Assembly (NCBI RefSeq): GCF_018446385.1
Contig: NC_055991.1
Span: 102,159,712 to 102,223,711, forward strand
Direction of reading: 5' to 3'
DNA from: Zingiber officinale
Taxonomy: Eukaryota; Streptophyta; Magnoliopsida; Zingiberales; Zingiberaceae
Length of the DNA stretch: 64,000 nucleotides
Shown here: one piece after another, positions 56,836 through 64,000 of the stretch
How positions within the stretch are numbered: the first letter of the stretch is position 1
Layout of the letters: the number at the start of each line of letters is the position of its first letter
The notes under the pieces: model-generated
Databases searched by the model: none
What the model saw: the letters and a program-made list of their open reading frames with translations, nothing else
What the model was told of the DNA's origin: nothing
Translations under genes and position numbers: made by a program

Positions 56836-57539
56836 TGTATGTGCAGCGGAGGCCGTCAAGAGGGGAGGGAATTGCCTAAAAAAATAAAGTATACCCTCCT
56901 CGGAATTTTCAACTCAAAATAAAAGCAACTATAATAAGAATAAAACAAAAAGGAACTAGAAATAAACCAGAGACTCGGGAGTTAACCTGGTTACAACCAA
57001 GAAGGTTGTTAATCCAGGGTGATGAAAAGCACGCACTAAGAAAGTCTCCTTTACTATTGGCGGAGAAGTCTTTTTACACAGTGAGAAAGCTCACAAGCTG
57101 CTAGGAATTGATTACAGAGTTGAATACTAAATTGATATTTAATTCCTAGCTCCAGGGGCCTTTATATAGCCTCTGGAAAATCTATCTTGAAGGTCTGTGG
57201 CGCCTCCAATAGAGGTCGGCAAACCGGAATAGGGCTCACCCGAACCCAATTCCTGGCCTTCTCCTCGAGCAGGCTTCCATCCTGGCTTAATGTCCCTCGA
57301 ACTCCATGCACATTCTTCTCGCACACCGATGTACTCTTTCGTATCTCTCTCATCCTTCGGGCACACCGAACCCGTCGGCTCCCTTCCCGTGCCATCCTTC
57401 TCGCTAGCTGCGTCTTTCGCTCGACTTCCTGCGCTCCTAAGCTCCTGCACACTCAGACACAAGGATCAAACACAAAGCAGGACCTAACCGACTTGGTTGA
57501 TCACATCAAAACACCCATGGGGTTCAACAAGAATTTGGT
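56836..57539 (-). repeat. Copia D 5' LTR (704 bp)
   Basis: Matches the left LTR but has lost about 240 bp containing nearly all GGCGCC/GGTGCC boxes; a single GGCGCC remains near 57190. The TATA is kept (57159-57169). Confidence 0.86.
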
Positions 57540-58700
57540 CCAAGGAATGCATATTTGAGGCTGGGTGGCAATGGCTTTAACTCAAGCTGTGGTGGCATCA
57601 TTTCTCATAAAGTTAAGTCTTGCTCTAACAACTTTATTTCCTCTTTTGGATATACTTCTTCTAGAATCTCCTTGGTTTCCAATACCATCTCTTTATTTTG
57701 CTTACAAATATATTTGTAAACATTCAGACATTCTGCCTCTTCAATATGTTCATTTGAAGACATCCCTTTTCCAATCATTTTTTATAGAGATTCACAACAC
57801 CAAGGAAATAAATTTTGAAAATCTTTTTAATTCAAAGTGATGCCTCCTTCAAACTCATTTATACATTCTTCTTTTTCTCTATCTCCACATAGACTAAGTG
57901 AGAGAGTCGTTAGATTTTGCCCTAACCAATCATTAATGTTTGATGTTATCCTGCAGATTATCTCATATGCTTCATCCAAGCTTCTTTTCATGAAAGATCT
58001 TTTAGATGCTAAATCTAACTGACTCTTATTTTTGAAAGAAAGTCCAACATAGAATAAATGTACAATTAACCATTTCTCGATACCATGATGTGGACATGAA
58101 TGCAAAAGAGATAAATATCTCTCCCAGGCTTGATGTAATTCCTCCCCATCAAGTTGCTTGAAGTTTAAATTTTGATTTCTCAAATATATGGTCTTTTGTG
58201 GTGAAAAATATTTGTTCAAAAATTTCTGCTCTAACTCATCCCATGTTCTGATACTCTAAGGTTGCAAAGTATTAAACCATCTCTTCACAGCATCCTTAAG
58301 ACTGAAAGGAAAAAATGAATAATCATATAGCATTAGATGGAACCTCCTCATATTTCACTGTATTACAATATCTGTGGAACTCTATGAGATGTGAATAAGG
58401 GTTCTCCATCTTTAACCCTCCAAATTGATCCTGCTAAATTTTTGAGATAAAGGATGGTCTAAGCATAAAATTTCTTGCTTGAATTTCTGGATTAACAATT
58501 GGTCCTAATTCTAGGACAGACTTTGCAGCTCCATAATCTTTTAATGATCTGAATGCTATATTTGAGTGCTATTGTTATTCATATTATCTTTGCAAGATTT
58601 TTCTTCTATGAAAGGTTCTATCAATTTCAGGATCAAGAGGAAATAAATCTCCTGCAAAGTTAGATCTTCGCATACAAGAACAGAATGCAAAGAATTTGAT
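57540..58700 (-). pseudogene. Athila gag, truncated
   Basis: The N-terminal part with stops reads DLFPLDPEIDRTFH, NPEIQARNFMLRPSFIS and QFGGLKMENPYSHLIEFHRYC (58690-58380). The retrotransposon gag core is KDAVKRWFNTLQP, TWDELEQKFLNKYF, LDGEELHQAWERYLSLLHSC and PHHGIEKWLIVHLFYVGL (58300-58030), ending SLDEAYEIICRITSN. After 57830 the frame is broken, and the next recognisable part (KEMVLETKEILEEVY, LELKPLPPSLKYAFLG; 57720-57545) already belongs to the region just before RT. The zinc knuckle and protease are missing, so about 1 kb was deleted. Confidence 0.9.
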
Positions 58701-58840
58701 TCACAAAAAAAGAATAAAGAATGCAAAGAAAAATTTTAGAACAGAATTAGAAAGCTAACTACAATTTAGATGTAAGAAAAGAACAGAAAAGAAAAGTTTA
58801 GTCGACCTCAAATGATAATCTCTAATATTATAGATGCAGT

Positions 58841-58857
58841 CCATGGCAATGGTGTCA
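58841..58857 (-). other. Athila primer binding site, decayed
   Basis: Minus strand TGACACCATTGCCATGG follows CAAGTTTT. It is the tRNA-Asp-type TGGCGCCGTTGCCGGGG site with four or five changes, mostly G-to-A, as expected from methylation decay. Confidence 0.75.
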
Positions 58858-58863
58858 AAAACT

Positions 58864-60026
58864 TGTTATGCACCGCAAGTGTACGATTACGTTGTCAGTA
58901 ATAAAAGAATATCGAATCCACAAAGACTGGTTATAACCACTAAAGATGTCTCAAAGCGAATTAGTTAAACAATTGATCAAAGAATTATATGATCTAAGTA
59001 CCATTTAGAAAACAGAAATAAAAAGTAAATGCAAAAAACTAGGTTTAATGAAGGTTCTAGGAGTTTTGGTTTCTTTGTGATACTCATCAATGTAATACGA
59101 TCTACCAATCCTTATCCTCAATTGCAATATATTTGTAAGAAGTCACCGGTTATTCCTACAGAAAACACCAGTCAAGGAACTCTTATCTACACCCTAAACA
59201 ATCAAATAGTTATGACTCCTATGAAGTCCGTTAATGGGGTAGCCCTATCATAACGCCTCTTGGTCATACAACATAGAAATGCATCACTAATCAATTTACA
59301 TCAAGATATAGAATTCAGTTCATCTATCTATCCCACTTCTTTGTAGGTTCTTGCTTCACCCTTCAAGATGATTCCCTAAATGTCCGTTAACGGGGCATCC
59401 CTGTCACGATGCCCCTCGGCCGTACAATCTAGAGAATTACTCTACAAGATTCCACAAGAAATACAAACAATCAGTCAAGAATGGTAATTAGATTCAAAAC
59501 ACAACAATCCTCTCAAGATTGAATTGATATAAAATATAACAATGTCATTGAAACAAGAAGATAGCAAATCTTTGAAATCTTACATCAGTTCACATCACAA
59601 ATACTCACTCCATCCTAGAACAAGGAGATTTACTCCATAATACAAAAGAAAATAACCGAAGACAAGAAGATCGTAAACATTTCGATCCAAATCAAGATGA
59701 TAGAAAAGAAATGCTTATCTAAAGATGATGAGTGATCTTTGGAACCAATCCTTGCTACCGACGTCGAATCTTGGATGGAAAAATCTCTTGATCGCCGGCA
59801 AGATGTGGAAGAAGGCCTAAAGAATTGGATCTCCCCAAAGGGAGAGCCTCCCCCTTTCAAAGAGGAGAAAGCCCTTTATATAGAAGAGGGTGTTTGGGCG
59901 CCACACGGCCCGTGGCATGATCTTGTGAATCTCACACGACCTTGCCTACTTCCTTCTCAACCAGGGTCACATGGTCGTGTGACTCTCACACGGCCATGAC
60001 ATGCCTTGTCTTGGCTAGCTTGCACG
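58864..60026 (-). repeat. Athila H 5' LTR, cut by copia I
   Basis: In plus orientation it begins TGTTATGCACCGCAAGTGTACG, the typical Athila LTR end next to the PBS. It contains the TATA (CTATATAAAGGG on the minus strand, 59883-59872) and, just upstream on that strand, ACACGGCCGTG-type boxes (59902-60000). It continues without a visible end to the copia I insertion at 60027. Confidence 0.82.
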
Positions 60027-61864
60027 TGTTAGTTAGAGCCCTAGAGCCAATCATTTGATGATTGTTGTATGGAGTACTCATTGTATCATATTCTTATATA
60101 TAAAGGCATTTGGTTTTTTTTGTTATTATGCTTACTTGTATTGGTGCCAAATAAACTAAGTATAATAACGTCCTTGAGTAGAGGGTTCTTACCTATATCA
60201 ATCGGTTAGTTGAACCGATAGTGAGATGATATAGGGAACACTACTCTTAATCATTCCTAGTCGAGTATTAACATTCAGGGACAATGTTAATGCAATGAGA
60301 CTAGAATGTAGGTCAACTCGATGACTTGATCTCACAAGTCATGGATATAGAGATATCAAGTTGACACATGGGTATACATTAGAGAATGTATACTGAATGA
60401 CCCACCATGAGAAAGTATCATGGATCGTTATATGAGTGTCATATACTTTCTCATGTGACTATTAGTATGACTACTAGTCCTTAGACCTGAAATCACCATG
60501 GTTCCCTACATAAGGAGTTATGTACTTTGGTTTCGTCAAACGTCACCCGTAACTGGGTGGACTATAAAGGCGACTACTGGGTATGTAACAAATTATGCGG
60601 AGGGATGTGAGTGATGTAGATGGAATCTATCCCTCCTATATGACGGGAGAGACATCGGTATTCCTGATAGAGTGAGACCACGAAGTGCATGGCCATGCCC
60701 AAATGAGTCAATATGAGATATTGAGCTCATTTGATTTAGTGAGTCTACTTGGAGTTCAGGATTTAGATTGATCAGAGGATGACACGGACTATGCCTCATA
60801 TTGATCAATCTGGATGTCAAGGATAGAAGGACACTTGTCATATTTTGTGAGGAGTCACAATTAGTAGTCACAAGGTGATGTTGGATCTCAACATTCTTAT
60901 AGCTTGGGTAGTAATGATGTGTTGCTAGATACCGCTCATTACTTATGCTTCTAAATGGGTTTAGGAGCATTGTCAATGTTATAAGAACCTATAGGGTCAC
61001 ACACAAAGGATAATTAGATGGAGATTAGGTTCATATGATTAACCAAGAGATTAGATTCATGTGATGAATCAAATTGGATTAAGAGTAATCCTAATTGGGC
61101 TAATTGAGTTGGACTCAATTTGATTCATGTGTTCAATGAGTCTAATTTAGATTATGACTCATTGAATCAATTTAATTAAATGAATTAGATTCATTATATT
61201 AAATTGGCTTGAATCAAATGGTTGGATTTGATCAACCATGGGAGTTATAATGTCAAGTTTGACTTGACTTGAGAGGAAGAGGAAAAGTCAAGTTTGACTT
61301 GACTATATGCCACCTCATTTGTGAGTTGGCATTAAGTGGCCAATAATGGTGTTACACATCATCATGTTTAGCACATGTGTCTGCCACCTCATGAAGGTTA
61401 CAAATCTCCTCTTTAATGGCCACATTAAATGAGAAAGGAGGTTACAAACCTTAGAGTGGCCGGCCACTTATGGGGGAATGAATGTGTTGATTTTTCATTC
61501 AAGCCAATTCATTCCATCTTCTTCCTCATCTTCTCTTCTTGCTCTCCCTCTCCTCCTCTTTGTCGTGACTGATCTAAGGTGCTAGCACACCTTTGTTTGG
61601 TCTTCTCCACCAAGTTTGTTCGTGTGGATACTTCTAGAGGATCGTACGCTTGACGATCTCGAGATCCGGCGAACCGTTGGACGAGCGGGATTGCGAATGG
61701 CTTCGCTACAAAGGTATAAGATTTTCTCCTAGTGTATATCTAGGCTTTAGTAAACTCGTACATGAAATTTTTGTTTTATAAACTTCGCACGGATCCGGTG
61801 GCATGGGAGATTCGGGGTTTCCGCAACGCGAAAAAGCAGTTTTTACTGCCCGAAAATCCCAACA
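60027..61864 (+). repeat. Copia I 5' LTR (1838 bp)
   Basis: TGTTAGTTAGAGCC to AAAATCCCAACA, ending directly before GTGGTATCAGAGCC. TATA-like TTATATATAAAGG near 60093-60105. No palindromic box array. No partner LTR in the window, so the left boundary rests on the TG start and loss of Athila LTR character. Confidence 0.75.
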
Positions 61865-61865
61865 G

Positions 61866-61877
61866 TGGTATCAGAGC
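61866..61877 (+). other. Copia I primer binding site
   Basis: TGGTATCAGAGC one base after the LTR. Confidence 0.92.
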
Positions 61878-63331
61878 CACATGCGAAGTCTTGTATGAGT
61901 TTAATTTGTATTTTTAATAAAAATATCAGTTCTGTAACTTTCTGTAATTTTATGGTTTTTAGGATTTTTATGGGTATTTTTCTCATAGAAGCGAAGCACA
62001 AGTGTTTCGACACTTGTAGGCTTCGACTACCGAGAAGATTTTTCCGAAACGGCAAGGTTTCGCCCCAAAACATTTTGTGACAGCGGGATAAGGTGCTGTA
62101 GGATCGCTAAGGAACACTCACGATGGTTATATCGTGGGTAGGGGTAATGCCCCTGGCCCCGCAAGGGGATTCGTTCCGCGATTGCGCCCGAAAACCCGCT
62201 AAACGGGACCGCCGGGAATTTTACTCATAAAAATTGTAAAACTTGTAGTAAAAATTACAGAAAATTATAGAAAATACATAATTTAGAATTATGTATTATT
62301 TTGAGATACTCATGGCCCAAAATACCCAAATTCGATTTGAAAATTGTGTTGTAATTCATATTACGGCCTGCGCGCCGTCATTTGTGTTGTGTGTGCTGTA
62401 TACTTGATACGCGACCTGTGAGTCGTGCCTTTCTCTATTTATTCTTGTTGTAAATTAGTTTAGAATCGAATGTAACTCGAGTTTCAAAAATTGTAATGTA
62501 CAAAATTGGAGCGGTGGAAGGTCCACTCGAGACGGAGTTACGAGGAGGGCGCGAGCAACACAAGGTGGTCAAAGGGAGGAGCTTGGAGAAGCTGTTGACC
62601 CTAGGTTGACCATCCGATCTTCTCATTGGCTTGAGAAGATCATAGTAGGGCCATGACTAATCACAAATAGTATAATTAATTGCTTGTGTGTGTGTATTTG
62701 ATGCATGCTAGTAAAGTAGTTAATTAGTGCCTTAACGATTAGATTAGATCTAAATCGTGTACAAGATGCACCCTACGATTAGATTAGATCTCAATCGCGT
62801 CAACTCTAAAATGCCTACCATGCCGTGATACCTATCACTACCTCGATCACATGTGTTGTTGAATCTGCCAAAGTAGAGCAACACATATTATCTTGGTAGG
62901 GTACGGAGGGACAATCTTGGTCCCGCCTATCAACGCATGGGTAAGTAGAGACTCAATTTGATTGAGTACAACTAGTTAAATCGAGTTTAACTGTAGGCAT
63001 TCTTCCAACGGTTGGAAAGATAGGACATAAATCACATTTATATTAATTCTTGGGCGTATTAGCCAAAGCTAACTCAAGTTTTAATATAACTGCGGATAAT
63101 GATCCTATAAACAAGAGTTGCATAGAGATGTAATTGATAATTAGTTACCTACCGATCATACTAAGTCTTGGGAGATTTAACCAAAGCTAACTCAAGGATT
63201 AGTATGATGTGGATCTTGTCCCACATGAATTATAGAATTCAGTGGGAGCATCATTTAATTAAAGGCCTAATTAAATGATTACTAGAATATGATGTTTATT
63301 TATTTTCTGCATTTTTATGTTGTAGATAACC
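61878..63331 (+). other. Copia I leader, non-coding
   Basis: 1.45 kb with no reading frame of note. TTTTCTGCATTTTTATGTTGTAG directly before ATAACCATG (63332) looks like a 3' splice site, so a leader intron is possible. Confidence 0.6.
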
Positions 63332-63706
63332 ATGACGTCAAACACGAACACTTTCTCTCTGCGTTCTGTCCTTGATAAGGACAAGCTCAACGGAGCAAAT
63401 TTCCTGGAATGGTACAGGAATTTGAGAATAGTTCTCACCCAGGAACGTAAACTGTACGTTCTGGAGCAGCCCATTCCGGAGGCTCCTCCTGTCAATGCCA
63501 CGCGAGCTGATAAAGATGCTTATAAGAAGCATCAAGATGATGCCTTAGATGTGTCCTGTCTTATGCTCGCGACCATGAACTCTGAGCTTCAGAAGCAACA
63601 CGAGTTAATGGGCGCTTTTGATATGGTTGAACATCTTCGTCAACTATATCAAGGACAAGCGCGACACAAGAGATTTGAGACCTCAAGGGCACTATTTGTA
63701 ACACCC
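63332..63706 (+). pseudogene. Copia I gag, N-terminal 125 codons, cut by LTR G
   Basis: ATG at 63332 (MTSNTNTFSLRSVLDKDK). Pattern of copia gag polyproteins: LNGANFLEWYRNLRIVL, ERKLYVLEQPIPEAPP, SCLMLATMNSELQKQHE, DMVEHLRQLYQGQARHKRF. It is open up to SRALF, where TGTAACACCC of LTR G starts. The frame stops six codons into the LTR. Confidence 0.9.
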
Positions 63707-64000
63707 ACAAATTTCTTAAGCTAATTATGTGAAGATTTTCTCATAGAATAAAAAGATAAGATAGAACCAAAAATATATATATGAAAAGGAATTGGTCAAG
63801 GATTGAACCTTGAACCTTTTTAAGCTAAGGATTATGGATTGACCACTAGGCCATCATAAATTATTGTTAAATAGAGAATGAAAATTGTAGATAAAGATAG
63901 AAGTATGATTAAGAGAAGGAAGCAAGAAAACATCAAGTAGCTTTCTTCCTCCTTCTCATGATTAAGAAGGAAGCTAGCAAAAGACAAGTTGTCTTTTCCT
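63707..64000 (+). repeat. G: gypsy-type LTR start, truncated by window end
   Basis: TGTAACACCCAC inside copia I gag. It shares TTGGTCAAGGATTGAACCTT, the CTAGC...AAAGACAA block and CTTGTCTTCCT-like end with LTR F (15490-15790), so it is a diverged member of the same LTR group. Candidate left TSD CTATT (63702-63706). Confidence 0.75.
63795..63860 (-). other. tRNA-like relic inside LTR G
   Basis: On the minus strand TGGCCTAGTGG (63853-63843) matches the A box of tRNA genes. About 35 nt on, AGGTTCAATCC (63809-63799) matches the B box. The remaining tRNA stems do not fold cleanly by eye, so this is a relic or SINE-like head, not a tRNA gene. LTR F keeps only the B-box part (near 15602-15628). Confidence 0.5.

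Larger units (their letters stand above)
53739..57539 (-). mobile_element. Copia D: gag-only element, minus strand
   Basis: 3.8 kb: LTRs 53739-54666 and 56836-57539, primer site next to the right LTR, purine tract (reverse complement ATCTCCCCCTTTTT, 54667-54680) next to the left LTR. Only gag-related frames lie inside. The Athila frame LKYAFLGPN / FTFPVII is interrupted here. Flanks GAAAT and AGAAT do not form a perfect TSD. With LTRs, PBS, PPT and gag but no pol, it resembles the TR-GAG type of non-autonomous element. Confidence 0.85.
13247..60026 (-). mobile_element. H: Athila-type Ty3/gypsy element, split by nested insertions
   Basis: Minus-strand element in pieces: LTR 58864-60026, PBS 58841-58857, gag 58700-57540, RT-RNase H 53738-52194, integrase 20064-19577 and 15489-14801, palindromic box array 14515-13890, Athila ORF1-like ORF 13772-13247. 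When E (with ATACC) and F (with GGAGA) are removed, the pol frame reads across both junctions without a gap, which proves the pieces belong together. The zinc knuckle and protease are missing between gag and RT, and small lesions break every domain, so it is a dead element. Its 3' LTR lies left of the window or is lost. Confidence 0.9.
60027..64000 (+). mobile_element. Copia I: Ty1/copia element, runs off the window
   Basis: LTR 60027-61864, PBS 61866-61877, long leader, gag from 63332. Different LTR and gag from A/B and D. Left flank GCACG (60022-60026) is the candidate TSD. Gag is interrupted by LTR G at 63707. Confidence 0.85.

Noticed and set aside
53734..57544. TSD for copia D
   Set aside because: Flanking five-mers GAAAT and AGAAT do not match; I could not settle on a clean duplication, so none is claimed.
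57187..57558. Plus-strand 123-codon frame across the D LTR
   Set aside because: Antisense of an LTR, and it runs into Athila sequence at the junction.

Overview
The window is a dense nest of LTR retrotransposons from a large, repeat-rich flowering-plant genome. I find no ordinary host gene and cannot name the species. All recognisable proteins are retroelement proteins (Ty3/gypsy chromovirus-like, Athila-like, and several Ty1/copia families). The only long intact reading frames are a 553-codon copia gag (45307-46968) and a captured or acquired gene (48062-49368) inside the same copia element.

Layout. The oldest visible layer is an Athila-type gypsy element on the minus strand (here 'H'), spread from 60026 back to 13247 and split by later insertions. 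From its 5' side at the right: LTR 58864-60026, primer site 58841-58857, gag 58700-57540, RT-RNase H 53738-52194, integrase 20064-19577 and 15489-14801, and an Athila ORF1/env-position ORF cut off at 13247. Five insertions split or cut it. (1) Copia 'D' (53739-57539, minus, gag only). (2) Gypsy LTR 'E' (20065-52188, TSD ATACC), itself split by a 30 kb copia cluster. (3) Solo LTR 'F' (15490-19576, TSD GGAGA). (4) Gypsy LTR 'Gy3' (10480-13246), which is cut on its left by gypsy element 'Gy1' (1-10479). (5) Copia 'I' (from 60027), which is interrupted at 63707 by another LTR, 'G', running off the window.

The copia cluster inside E (21817-52098) holds: element A (21817-42488, with gag and a decayed pol); gypsy element Gy2 (23833-34745, TSD GTTTC) inserted into A's gag; a small TRIM-like element (42497-43046); an inverted LTR fragment C (43047-43813 plus 51675-52098); and element B (43814-51674, TSD GATAT) inserted into C. 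Removing E and F restores the Athila pol reading frame exactly. Removing Gy2 restores the gag junction seen in element B. The nesting order is therefore directly readable.

Most notable system. Element B keeps the LTRs, primer site, intact gag, gag-pol spacer, 3' region and polypurine tract of its family. Its pol is replaced by a 1.7 kb segment carrying its own promoter-like leader and a two-exon gene (predicted 406 aa) resembling the plant 'putative plant transposon protein' / Athila ORF1 group. B's LTRs are almost identical, so it moved recently. The replacement segment starts with the same GGCGCC palindromic boxes plus TATA arrangement as the copia LTR promoter. Several other TE families in the window also carry arrays of short palindromes, and four gypsy LTR families share a covarying hairpin 24-29 nt before a 3'-splice-site-like AG. 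All LTR identities quoted are by-eye counts.
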